Shown here: in pieces, positions 9,835 to 20,655 of the stretch | Layout of the letters: each line of letters begins with the position of its first letter | How positions within the stretch are numbered: the first letter of the stretch is position 1 | Assembly (NCBI GenBank): GCA_032718475.1 | Contig: JAUCBJ010002798.1 | Coordinates: forward strand, 1-48,134 | Source: Nemertoderma westbladi | Taxonomy: Eukaryota; Xenacoelomorpha; Nemertodermatida; Nemertodermatidae | Reading direction: 5' to 3' | DNA: 48,134 bases | Translations under genes and position numbers: made by a program | The notes under the pieces: model-generated | What the model was told of the DNA's origin: nothing | What the model saw: the letters and a program-made list of their open reading frames with translations, nothing else | The model's database searches: none

Positions 9835-12430
9835 GTTAGTTGCACCTCTAAATGTTATTGATTGTTTGTGTGTCGAGCCACTCACTACTAAAGAGTGTGC
9901 ATTAATACACCAGTACCAAGAGAGAACTTTCTGTCGTCGTCGCTGAAGTATTCGAAGGCTAATTACTCACTCAATATTTAATGAATTAAATCAAACTTGG
10001 TAAACATGTCAAAATATTTGATATTCGACAGTCAGCTTGTGCTACGAGGAGCCGAAGAAAGTTTCACTTGTAACTAACCTCTACATTTTAAGTGTCAAAT
10101 ATAATTTTATTTTGAAACTCGTATTTTGAAATATAACATATTTTATCTCCTTCCATAGAAATACCGTAAATAATTTAACTATACATTATAACTATGTTCA
10201 AACTATATTCCACACTGTTTTATATTCGTCAACCAATACTATGACGTCATTAATCCCCGAATAGTTTAGCTCGCGACATGGTTGTTGAAGATCCGAATGT
10301 TTCGCGTCCTCATCTCCATGGTTACCCCTATCCCAAGGGGTCGGAATTGCATTCGATTAAGCCGAACTAATTTTCGGACCACATGGATTCCGAGAATCAG
10401 AAACACAAGAATGATGAGGCTGATATAAACCGAGAAGATGTAAATGATGGGTGATACCGGTTCAGGTGACTGCGGTGTTGGTGTTCCGATATCAGGAGCT
10501 GTTGTCTGATTCCCTTGAAACACGAATACACGAAAAATATCGCTCCAGTTGTCATGGGAACTCATATTATTTCAAAATATAGTAAATTATGTAATACTGA
10601 AAGAGAAGACGATATTTAAATCCGAATGTTTATTTACTTTTTAGTAGAAAACTATAAATTAAGATGAATTATTTACTTTCTTTGTAATACGACAATAATA
10701 TTGATATTCTTTATTTTGGTTGAAAATCTGCTTTTCTGTACAAATTTTTTATGATGGTTTAAAATATTCAAATATTTGTTTTTATTTACAAAATATTATT
10801 TTTAGATAATTAATTTGTGTTAATATTTATATTATTCCCTGCTTTAAAAATGTTCTAGAACAAAAATTTGATCCAGAACATTCTAAAATCATAGAAATGC
10901 ACATGTTATTCCTAAAATACATTATTAAGATACATTATATTTAGTAAGATCACAACCAATTCCTTATTACATATTTAATTATTATTTTATTTTAATTTAA
11001 TTTAATTTTTTAAGTCAATTAATTTTCACCTTACTGTTTCACTTATCAGCGCTCAACTTATCAAAGCAAAAAAGGAAATTTTTGCTAAAATCAGTTTATT
11101 AATATAACAAAATATTAATAATTCTATTGTTATAAATGATAAATAAATTAGTATAAAATTAGTTTTATTTGTTGAAACGAATCAATAAAGATGTTTAAAA
11201 ATAATTTAATTTAGAAATGAAAATTTAATGTAAGATTGTTGAAAATTTGTGGAGAAAAAATAGAATGTCAGTAGATTATTATTTATGGTGATACTATATG
11301 GCTCGCTCCATATCCTTGGACGATATGGGAGAGACCTACCGGTAAAAGTCAGTATGTTAGTAGATTATTATTTATGCTTAAATAATACCGATTTTCAAAC
11401 AAATTTATACATTTGTATTGATAACATATGAACTTTATGCCAAGTTTCCTAGGTCTGGATATTATTATAATAAGATTCGTAAATTATATTCCATTTGATA
11501 ATGATATTTTGGGCGAAACAATTCAAAATGATATGAATAATAAAATTTTCACCGTGTAGCCGTGAAATGGGTACGATTCGAATGTGTTAAGGATAATTTA
11601 ATTTATGTATTAAATTAAAATGTGCTACTTGTACCATGTCGTACAAGAGTTACAACCATGGTAGCTGACGCATATTTAACAGGAATACTTTGTGTGAATT
11701 AAAAAAAATAATCCACGGAGTATATTATTGTATTTCTAGTAATATATTATAATTACAAAAATATGGTAATAACTTCGTGAAAATAATATTCAGTTTAAAA
11801 ATATAACTTTTACTACATTACAAAAAAGCTATGACTACTGATCTAGATCAAAACACCAGCTGGTGCTCATGATAAAATGATAGTGAGGGCCTAGTAAAGC
11901 TATTGAATGGATAGGCCCAAACTACTCACTCACTCTAAAAGTAAACAAACATCAACTGTTAGTTTGTAATGTATTACCCCGTCAGCTGAATAGCTCTTCC
12001 CAGTGAATCCTATGGGAATGTCTAAAAGGTTATACTCACTGTGCTATGTTAGGTGGCAGGCCAGCTGAATGAATTTTAGTTAGACAGAGTACTTCTGTTG
12101 ACTATGGGGGTGTTTAGTGTACTGAAATGTACTCTGTTTTAATAATAATATAATTGTTGTATTTAATCACAATAATTTTTAAATCGCAGTTTAAATTGAA
12201 ACATCTCAACTTGTTTTATTTACAAAAATAAGAACGAATTCGCCTTATTACTTCGTTGTTGGCGCGATTGCATTGAATTCATGACAACAGCTGTTATTAT
12301 AAATCTATTGACACCGCGACTCCTCTCTGACTACTCCATCCAACATAACAAATCATTTCGCTAATATTTATAAGAGAAGAAAGAATAGGAAATATTTATA
12401 CTTCTTGAGACTTAATCCTTTATTAATTCT
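9835..12430. other. Receptor intron, mostly AT-rich
   Basis: First part of a 3.8 kb intron. Apart from a 99-codon minus-strand ORF at 10266-10565 I see no gene. A short 20-bp word is repeated near 11268 and 11355. The rest is AT-rich without recognisable elements. Confidence 0.5.
10266..10565 (-). CDS. Possible small single-pass membrane protein
   Basis: I do not recognise this 99-residue ORF. It has a polar N-terminus with one N-glycosylation sequon (NQT), a proline-rich stretch (TPTPQSPEPVSP), then one strongly hydrophobic segment, YIFSVYISLIILVFLILGI at about residues 42-60, followed by a basic HVVRKLVRLNR. That charge pattern suggests a single-pass protein with the C-terminus inside the cell. 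The ORF is less AT-rich than its surroundings, which is mild support. It lies in a receptor intron on the opposite strand. No upstream exon or promoter was identified. It could be a chance ORF or one exon of a larger gene. Confidence 0.4.
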   Translation of the reverse strand: MSSHDNWSDIFRVFVFQGNQTTAPDIGTPTPQSPEPVSPIIYIFSVYISLIILVFLILGIHVVRKLVRLNRMQFRPLGIGVTMEMRTRNIRIFNNHVAS

Positions 12431-12600
12431 TATTTATTAAGCAACAGGTTGGTCTTAACTTTCCTGGGACTTCCAAACAGGAGGCACTGGTTCGATCCCT
12501 GGATTGGGCAGCACTATTTGGACACAGTAATGCTGCTGCCTAGTCCAACCCTGGCTTTCATCCTTGACTGGTCGATAAATGGGAACCAAGGTAACTTTGG
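12430..12600 (+). mobile_element. Probable tRNA-derived SINE fragment
   Basis: The segment contains GGTTCGATCCC (12489-12499), a perfect RNA polymerase III B box, inside a low-AT block that differs from the intron around it. A convincing A box is not visible, so only part of the head may remain. Its last bases (TTTGGAAACAGAGTGGAAGG, from 12596) are the start of the 63-bp minisatellite that follows, suggesting that the array grew from the SINE's 3' end. Confidence 0.5.
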
Positions 12601-13596
12601 AAACAGAGTGGAAGGGTTTACTATCGAAGATCACCCATGGTGGTGAACAGGCATTCCTTTAGGGAACAGAGTGGAAGGGTTTACTGTGGAAGATCACCCA
12701 TGGTGGTGAACAGGGATTCCTTTAGGAAACAGATTGAATGGGTTTACTGTGGAAGATCACCCATGGTGGTGAACATGCTTTCCTTTAGGAAACAGAGTGG
12801 AAGGGTTTACTGTGGAAGATCACCCATGGTGGTGAACAGGCATTCCTATAGGAAACTGAGTGGAGTTTACTGTGGAAGATCACCCATTGTGGTGAACAGG
12901 CATTCCTTTAGGAAACAGAGTGGAAGGGTTTACTGTGGAAAATCATCCATGGTGGTGAACAGGCATTCCTTTAGGAAACAGAGTGGAAGGGTTTACTGTG
13001 AAAGATCACCCATGGTGGTGAACAGGCATTCCTTTAGGAAACAGAGTGGAAGGGTTTACTGTGGAAAATCTTCCATGGTGGTGAACAGGCATTCCTTTAG
13101 GAAACAGAGTGGAAGGGTTTACTATGCAAGATCATCCATGGTGGTGAACAGGCATTCCTTTAGGAAACAGAGTGGAAGGGTTTACTGTGGAAAATCACCC
13201 ATGGTGATGAACAGGCATTCCTTTAGGAAACAGAGTGGAAGGGTTTACTGTGGAAGATTACCCGTGGTGGTGAAAAGGAATTACTTTAGGAAACAGAGTA
13301 TAAGGGTTTACTGTGGAAGATCACCCATGGTGGTGAACAGGCATTCCTTTAGAAAACAGAGTGGAAGGGTTTACTGTGGAAGATTACCCATGATGGTGAA
13401 GAGGCATTCCTTTAGGAAACAGAGTGGAAGAGTTTACTGCAGGAAGATCACCCATGGTGGTGAACAGGCATTCCTTTAGGAAACCGAGTGGAAGGGTTTA
13501 CTGTGGAAAATCATCCGTGGTGGTGAACAGGCATTCCTTTAGGAAACATAGTGGAAGGGTTTACTGTGGAAGATCACCCATGGTGGTGAACATATA
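12594..13596. repeat. 63-bp minisatellite in a receptor intron
   Basis: About 16 tandem units of 63 bp containing TTTAGGAAACAGAGTGGAAG, GGTTTACTGTGGAAGATCAC and CCATGGTGGTGAACAGGCAT. Because 63 is a multiple of three, the plus strand stays open for 280 codons as a repeating VVNRHSFRKQSGRVYCGRSP. That is a consequence of the period: unit changes are not biased to silent sites, some units have 3- to 6-bp deletions, and there is no splice context tying it to the receptor. Confidence 0.93.
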
Positions 13597-13676
13597 TTTC
13601 TTGGCATAATGAGCCTAAAAGATTCTCGCATTCTCATCGCATATTATGTAATTATCTAACATTTAATTCGTTTCAG

Positions 13677-13837
13677 AGGGACCTGCTGAACCAAGTAGTC
13701 TTCGACTTACCCAGGTAACTAGTCGTTCTGTTTCATTCACCTGGTCTCACAACTCCACTGATAGTAACCTTAGATACAGAGTCTACATTCGCAAGAAGAT
13801 GGGACCCGACCACAAATGGCAACAAATCGGCGTACCG
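13677..13837 (+). CDS. Ig/FN3 receptor, exon: first part of FN3 domain 1
   Basis: The exon starts after CGTTTCAG in phase 1 and ends GGCGTACCG|GTAAAT in phase 0 (161 bp). It reads GPAEPSSLRLTQVTSRSVSF then TWSHNSTDSNLRYRVYIRKK, the A-B-C strand pattern of fibronectin type III with its conserved Trp. It follows the Ig domain directly, as in receptor phosphatases and many neural adhesion receptors. Confidence 0.88.
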
Positions 13838-14232
13838 GTAAATTGAATTATATAATATAAGACTCACTCATATAAGTAACAGTATTAAACAGTTCTCTTA
13901 ATCAAAATTTAAAAGTAAAAGAGTTGCACTCTTGGTATCTTTTCTAGAGAAGTATCTTTCTAAACTTTCTAAAAAAAATCCATTAATTTTCAGAAAAATA
14001 ACTAATCCAGAAACATGTCAGTCACAAAATCGAAATGCATTCATTATAAAATACAGTACTGTAACTACTGTACTACTGTACTAACTACTGTAATTGCATT
14101 CTTATATTCTAGTTTGAGTATTTGGTCCACGAAAATTCAAGAAGTCAATAGTTTTAAAAAATCTTAATATTATACCAATTTTTCATATTCTTCATACCCA
14201 TTGTTTAGGCCTTTACTTTATTCATTTTGCAG

Positions 14233-14464
14233 ACTTTCCAAACTGCGGCGACTGTCCAGGACCTGGAGCCGTACACTTGGTACCAGCTGGCCGTGCGCGC
14301 CATTCTAAACAATAAACGCAGTCGTCACTCCCAATCCGTCAACGTGCAGACATCCCAAGAAGTTCCGGAAGGCCCTCCGCGTGACGTCACTCTACGTTTC
14401 GTCTCGTCATCGTCATTACTGGTTGCTTGGAAACCACCAATCAAACCGCAGGGACGGATAACAG
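14233..14464 (+). CDS. Ig/FN3 receptor, exon: end of FN3-1 and start of FN3-2
   Basis: The exon is bounded by ATTTTGCAG and GTAATA, 232 bp, phase 0 to phase 1. It reads ATVQDLEPYTWYQLAVRAIL (the L-x-P-x-x-x-Y-x-L-x-V end of FN3-1), then VPEGPPRDVTLRFVSSSSLL and VAWKPPIKPQGRITG, the start of FN3-2. The PPRDVTLR and GRITGYTVRYT wording is close to the second FN3 repeat of LAR-type phosphatases. Confidence 0.9.
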
Positions 14465-14660
14465 GTAATATTCCATATTTCATAATTATTAATTACGGTA
14501 TTATTTGATTCAGTCAACTTAAAATATTGTCGTTTATTTATATAATGTTTAATATATTTTATTTTTCGGGTTACACAATGGTGGTGTAAGTAGTTATTAA
14601 GTTTATTAGAAGAGCTGTAATATTGTATTTATAATGTAAAATTTACAATGTATTTTCCAG

Positions 14661-14858
14661 GATACACTGTTCGGTATACATCGGAAGGGGCTATACCTGT
14701 GACGTCATGGGAGACTATGCTTACGGGACCAGTTACTATGGCAACTATTAATGAAGTGGAACTCGGAATGAGGTATTGGGTCCGAGTTGTTGCAGAAACC
14801 GGGGCTGGGAAAGGGCCACTGAGTGCAGTCAGTAGCATAACTGGGAGCACCACAGGAA
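14661..14858 (+). CDS. Ig/FN3 receptor, exon: remainder of FN3-2
   Basis: The exon is bounded by TATTTTCCAG and GTAAGTAC, 198 bp, phase 1 to phase 1. It reads GYTVRYTSEGAIPVTSWETM, then INEVELGMRYWVRVVAETGA and GKGPLSAVSS, the F and G strands of an FN3 domain. If the donor were not used the frame would end four codons later (at 14869). Confidence 0.9.
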
Positions 14859-14868
14859 GTAAGTACTG

Positions 14869-15133
14869 ATTGGTTGATGTGGGTTGTAATTGGTTGAGTA
14901 TGTGAAAGGGAGAAGCTAAGGAAATGGAAGGTAATTTGTTGGAAGGAATGAGTTAAGGTGATTGGTTAGAATTACGGAGAGTAGTGATTGGTTGGATGAA
15001 AAGAAGGCAGGTGCGAGGTTATTGGTTCTTGACACAACTTGGTTTTAAGTAAGTGCAATATGTCAGTGAGCGAGTGATTTGATTGGGTCGTAGAATTATA
15101 TTTAAACGGCAAGGTGGAGAGAGCTGTGATTGG
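14869..15133 (-). promoter_or_regulatory. Cluster of seven inverted CCAAT boxes
   Basis: ATTGG (CCAAT on the minus strand) occurs at 14869, 14889, 14961, 14987, 15021, 15082 and 15129, mostly as TGATTGGTT, in 265 bp, where chance predicts fewer than one on this strand. No CCAAT is seen on the plus strand here. The cluster ends about 60 bp before the first LINE reading frame at 15192. It could be the 5' promoter of that LINE, an intronic NF-Y-type element or a decayed tandem repeat. Confidence 0.5.
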
Positions 15134-15184
15134 TCAAAGTTATGACATCATCAACATTAATGTTGTTTCCGTGTTTTGATTTTT

Positions 15185-18100
15185 TAACCGTTTGCAACAA
15201 ATATACCTGCAGCAATTGCTAAAAGAGGCCATCTCTCGCCTCTCCGACGCCGCCTCCCTCCCGTCCCTTTCCGCAATCTCCAAGGCCGTCGCCAAGGAGG
15301 TGGAACCCCTCAAGAAGGCCGTAGACACCTGCCCCGTCGAGATCACGAGGCCTCGCTCTGGAGGCATTCGTGGGCAATCGTACCGACCTCCCCCAATGCA
15401 ACCCGCCCAGTCGCCGCCCCGCACCACGAGACTGGCCCCAGCCAGCCTCCAACATTCGCCGACGCCGTTTGGTCATCCCGCACCGTATCACCGGCCCAGT
15501 GGGATAACCGCTCGGGGCACCCAGTCCGGCTGCTCCCACGGTTAGCGCGCCGCCTCCCGGCCCTCCACCCGTCTCCCGCCACCGCCCTCGTCGTGTGGCA
15601 GCCAGGGGTTCACGATTGAACGCCACAATCGCCGCCGCTCCCCCTCTGCCCCGTCTGGCATTTATTCATATAGGCCGGGTCGACCCAAAGGACTCCGTGG
15701 AGAAGGTTAAATCTTTTCTCCGGGCGGAGAACATCGAATTCAGGGACGTCTCTTGCCTACCTCAACGTGGTGAAAACTCGCCCTATGCGTCTTTCCTGAT
15801 CACGTGTTTGCAGTCATCCCGGGATCAGGTGATGGACCCTTCCCTTTGGGGACAAGGGATTACAATTCGGAATTACCAACCATCCATTGAACAGCGCGCT
15901 AAGTTCGGCCTTCGACCGAGGCCAACCAATCGTTTCCAGCAGAGACGACCGCAAACGCCTCCGCCGCCAGCTTCACCAGTCACCGACTCCATCGCCTCGG
16001 ACACTGAGCGGGTAGAAAGACTACCTGCCGTCGCCCAGTGCCTGCCGCAGTCCGCTTCTCCACATTCATATGCTCAGTCCTTATATTTAATGTACGGAGC
16101 ATTCTTGATCGTAAGCGCCGAATCTGTTTCGCCAACGCCATCGCCGCGTCTAGCTACGACATACTCTACATTACTGAGACGTGGCTAATGAGCGACGTCC
16201 CGGACGGTGATCTCCATTTACCCGGCTACAACATCATCCGGGTGGAACGTCCCCCCAAGTCCTCAGGCTCTTCGGCACACGGCGGCTGTCTCATTGGTAT
16301 TCGGTCAAATATCCCCTATATTGAAGTAAAAGTTCCACCTAGTCTAACTACCTCAGCTATAGTAACTATAATTGGCACCGGGAACTCCAAATTAATGCTA
16401 ATAAACGTATACAACCCCCCTGAAGTCAGTCATTCCGCAACACAAACTTAATTTTGCCTTAATTCTAAACCTGCAGCTAGCTAACTGGCCCACTATGTTT
16501 TCTTCCAACATCTATGAGAACAACATCCTTCTTGCTTTGCACTCCATAAACTGAAGCAACTAGTTGATTTCCTCACCACCCACACCTCCACCCTGGATGT
16601 CGCCCTCACCGACTGCGAGTCCATGGTCAGCATTGAGCTCGATCCTGTTTTCAACTCTTTGTTCTCTCTCGATGGCCGCTGTCTCTCCGACCACAAGCCA
16701 GTTTGGCTAATAATTGAATCACAAATCCCAGATTCCAATGTCCCGTCAAAGAAGATAGTATATTCCGTCAGCCGCGCCGACTACAAGGGCATGCGTAAGG
16801 AAATTAAGGACTCACCTTTTTCTCCTTGAGATTCGGCTCCCAACGCTGTTCTCAATGAATGGTACTCGTGGGTTGCAGGGTTGATATCTCGGTTCATACC
16901 GAGACGAACTAATCATTGTCAAACCCTCCTCCCATGGGCTTCTTCATCGTCGTCTAACCCGCAAAAGAGATTAAACACACTGCGCAATAAACTCACCAAA
17001 CGGGTCTCTTCCAATCATACACTATCCGCTAAAATAACTGCCAAAGAATCTAAACTCAACCTCCAACTACAACAGGATCAGTCTGAATATGAAAAATTAA
17101 CCTTTGAAAACTCCCGTTTCGATATGATTTTCAAGTATTTGAAATCAATAAGAAAAACCAACAACATCCCGCCAATTGTTAAATGGGGCAACAAAACTGC
17201 TTCCACCGAACCTGAAAAGGCGGACCTGTTTAACAGGTACTTCCAGTACGTCTTCAACCCACCAAGCGAACCCACCCACCTCGACCACTCCAGCTTCCCC
17301 GGTTGCGAAGACGATTACAATGTCTCCTGTGAGTCGATCTCTCTCTGAGGTTCTCGCGAAATTAAAGACCAACAAATCTCGCAGACTCGACGATATTCCA
17401 CCAGCTTTCCTCAAGTCTCTCGGACCTGACATCGCCCCATCTTTGAACGTTCTTTTCAGCATCCTAAAAGCCACAAACACATTCCCGGACTTTTGGAAGT
17501 GCGCTCTACTCTCTCCCCTCCATAAAAAACTAAGTAAAATGTACAGACAACCACAGTCCAGTATCCCTCCTCTGCATTATCTCCAAGGTCTTCGAATCCC
17601 TCGTGTTTCGTCCACTTTACCGGCATCTAGCCCCTCGCCTGCACTGCTCCCAGTATGGTTTTCTCCAACGAAAATCTACTTCTGTACAACTGCTCCAATT
17701 CTTAGATGCAGTCTACAAAGGTACAGAAAACAACTTAGAAACCATTGAGACAATCTTCAAAAACTTCAAAAACTGTCGGACATTGGTGTTAGAGGAAATA
17801 TGCTTCTAATTATTAAGTCCTACCTTTCGAATTGCCAACAGATGACGAGGATCGGAAACTCCACCTCCTGTCCACTTCCGGTCGGCAGCGGCGTTCCCCA
17901 GGGTGCCCTGCTCGCCATCCGCATCTTCCTCAACCACAATGACACTCCAACATGCATCGTACACTCAATCCCTTTTCTCTTTGCTGACGATATGAAGGCC
18001 CTTTCAATGGTTTCCGACCAAACTCCTCTCCAAGCAGACCTCGACCGTCTATCCGACTGGGCTGTTAACAACGCCATGTCCTTCTCCAAGGACAAGTTCC

Positions 18101-18975
18101 GCCATCTCGTCTTCTGCGGCAGCTCGCCCGACCGAACCATCTCTGGGTTCACAATCGCCCGAGCCACCTCCGAGAAGGACCTCGGACTAATTGTGTCGAC
18201 CGACCTCTCCTGGTCGGCGCACATCTCCGAGCGGGTTGCCAAGGCTACGTGGGCCTTGTTCCAGCTGAAGCGCTGCACGTCGCCGCTTCTGCCGGAGTCC
18301 GCTCGCCTCGCCGCCTACAAAGGCCTCGTGGTACTGATTACCGCCTACGCGTCCCAGTGCTGGTTGCCAACCGCGGCGATATGAAACTCATCGAGCAGCT
18401 ACAGCACAGGCCCAAACGCTGGGTGACGTCGTCGGACCGCCCCTATAAAGGCAGACTCCTCCAACTTAAACTTCTTCCCCTCAACCTTTACCTGGAACTG
18501 CACGATCTTCTCCTGCTTGCTGCCATCATCAATGATCGGTTCGATTTTGATTGGCGTCCATTCGTCAACTTTCATACGCCACCTGCTAACTGCCCAACCA
18601 GATCTAACAGACTTTTCGACCTCCCGCGGCAAACCAAGGCTACCTCGCGCCGGAACTTCTGGTTCCGCTCGCAGTGGCTGGCCAACAGACTTTCACCTTC
18701 CGCAGATCTATTAAATCCAGCAGGTTTCAAGCAGCGGCTCGCAGCGATCTACTGGGATCATTTTGTGCACAGGTATAATGATGATAACCTGTGCACATGG
18801 CTCCTGGCATGTTCCTGCAGCCTCTGTATTAACACATATAGCTACTACTGAACTGTCAAGGATCATCCTTAATTGTATTACTATATTTTTCGTGCACTTA
18901 CCCACTGTCTGTCTCTCACTCTAGGGTTAACACCCTTCAGCGCCCGGCTCGACCGTGGAGCTGTAAATCCATTTA
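15185..18975 (+). mobile_element. CR1/Jockey-like LINE, decayed
   Basis: The plus strand carries the pieces of a two-ORF LINE in order. An ORF1-like segment (15192-16188, broken by a stop at 15544) contains RLAFIHIGRVDPKDSVEKVK and a proline-rich tail. A frame-shifted endonuclease (from about 16080) shows FNVRSIL, ITETWL and INVYNPPE. A reverse transcriptase (about 17340-18280) has GVPQGA and the catalytic FADD box at 17980-17991. A C-terminal region follows to about 18850. Several frame changes (near 16090, 16450, 17350, 17770 and 18360) make it a pseudogene. It ends in an ATT microsatellite at 18966-18992. GC content is much higher than in the intron around it, suggesting a fairly recent insertion. 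Confidence 0.88.
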
Positions 18976-18996
18976 TTATTATTATTATTATTATAC
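18966..18996. repeat. ATT microsatellite shared by two LINE tails
   Basis: An (ATT)n tract forms the 3' tail of the plus-strand CR1-like element and, read on the other strand, the (TAA)n tail of the minus-strand RTE-like copy that starts directly after it. Confidence 0.8.
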
Positions 18997-19372
18997 TACT
19001 AGGTCGAGCGAACTCGGACAGTGGAAATGAGATCCTTCCAGGCTTCCCGATTCTCTGTAGTTATCGCAATTTCGTTTCTCTCAAGTTCAGTATCAATTTC
19101 AAGTTGATCTATATATGTTATGGCTGGTCGTCCACGACTACGCTTTCCATGAGTTGGTTGCCAGAGAAGTAGATCTGGTATGACCTCGTCTTTACTTCGC
19201 CAGCAGTGTCCACTGAATCTTAATATATCCCTCAATCAGTGTCCGTAGCGCAAGTATCTGAGCTATTGTTGATCTATTTGGTCGACATCCATTTTGGTCC
19301 TTACGCATCACTTTCTCTATGTGAGGCCGAATTCTATATAGAATCATTTTGTTTCATATTTTGGCAGAAATA
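18993..19372 (-). mobile_element. Internally deleted RTE-like LINE copy (family A)
   Basis: Bases 18993-19222 match the 3' end of the intact LINE at 45949-46180 closely, including FSGHCWRSKDEVIPDLLLW. At about 19223 the match jumps to the part corresponding to about 47057-47205, so some 0.88 kb of reverse transcriptase sequence is missing. The copy cannot be active. It sits tail-to-tail with the CR1-like element. Confidence 0.85.
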
Positions 19373-20655
19373 ACATACAGTGCAATAACATACAACATAC
19401 AATAACATACAATAACATATAGTGTTCGCCCATAATAAATATATTTATTAAGATATTATTCACAGATGATCACAAATATAATTTGCTCTTTTCTCTCAAT
19501 TGCCAACGAGAATGTTTATTGTTTGGTTAAAGTGTCTCTGTAGGCCTACACTACAGGTAGCCAACATCTCTTCATAATTCACTTTTATAGACAATTATCC
19601 ATTTTATTTTATCATACATCTTATATTTGCAAACAGCTATAGTGAATTGAGATACTCAAAGGGAGTTTAGTTGACCGTGAATGAACCTCACAATAATTGT
19701 GCTGCGTACTGAGTAGGCCAGTAGACATTGTCTGAACAGAGTAATTCTACACAATATACGCACATACAGTAAGCTTAGCATTAATGCATTAGACCTACTG
19801 TACTACTGTACAGTAGCTATTTTAATTTACTGGAGATGATAAAATAAATTTATTTCCTAAACATGTGTTTGTTTGTTGTTAGTACAGTAGCAGGCCTAAG
19901 TATTCCATTGATATATCATAAATCGTCGTATATAAAGTACAACAAATGTGAACGATACATAATTATTACTGAATTAAAACAAAACTGCACTTTATCTTCA
20001 AGATATTTAATAAATATATCCTACTGTACCGCGCTAGGAGGAGGGAGGTGCAATGTAGTATACCCTAATATATATAAAGGATTGAAAATATTTTTATTTT
20101 ATCTTAATTTTCGGAATTCGCACTCCGGTAACTTTATTTATTAGATAAAATTAATACTAAAACTTACAAACATACAGACTAAAACATACAGAACTCTATA
20201 TAATAACATGAAAAATAAATGTTCCCAAATTTTAACAATTTTTCGTTTATATAAATTGGCTGCATTCCTACGTTAATCTTGTGGTCACGTGACGAATTTA
20301 TTCTTTATAAGTGACACCCCATATCCCTTAATAAAACAATATTAATGCAATATTTAGCCACCTCAGTCGGCTTTATTTGTCGTCTTTAGAATGAAATCTA
20401 GATATCATTAGAACCGCCTTCATCTGCAGATTCCGAATCTGAAAACCGTTTTAAATTTTCAGTGAAGTAAATTCAAAGTGAAGAACCTTCTCCCATTTCG
20501 TTATTTATAATGCTTTTTAGCTAATGCTTAGCAGATGTTTACTCAACCATTAGGCTGAATTTATGGGGAGGACACTGACCAGTCTGCGGCAGTTCTCCAG
20601 TTTTCCGATAAAGGTAAAATATTTGACTGTTTTTTTTAACCTTCACCCATAATGA
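19373..20655. other. Intron stretch without a gene
   Basis: Mostly AT-rich. It contains a short run of AATAACATAC repeats (19370-19425), a perfect GTCACGTGAC E-box palindrome at 20284-20293, and AATCTGAAAACCG at 20436-20448, which is also found in the TTAA-type element at 774-1648. A 93-codon frame at 19863-20144 has no recognisable features. Confidence 0.45.

Noticed and set aside
12637-13609. 280-codon repeat protein VVNRHSFRKQSGRVYCGR
   Set aside because: The 63-bp period keeps one frame open. Several units carry deletions and the array lies in the middle of an intron with no splice context.
15140-15626. Minus-strand frames over the LINE ORF1 region
   Set aside because: Gly/Arg-rich shadow frames of a GC-rich, Pro-rich ORF1.
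20284-20293. GTCACGTGAC lysosomal-type (CLEAR) E-box
   Set aside because: A perfect motif, but far from any start site visible here. A single ten-base palindrome in a large intron is weak evidence of function.
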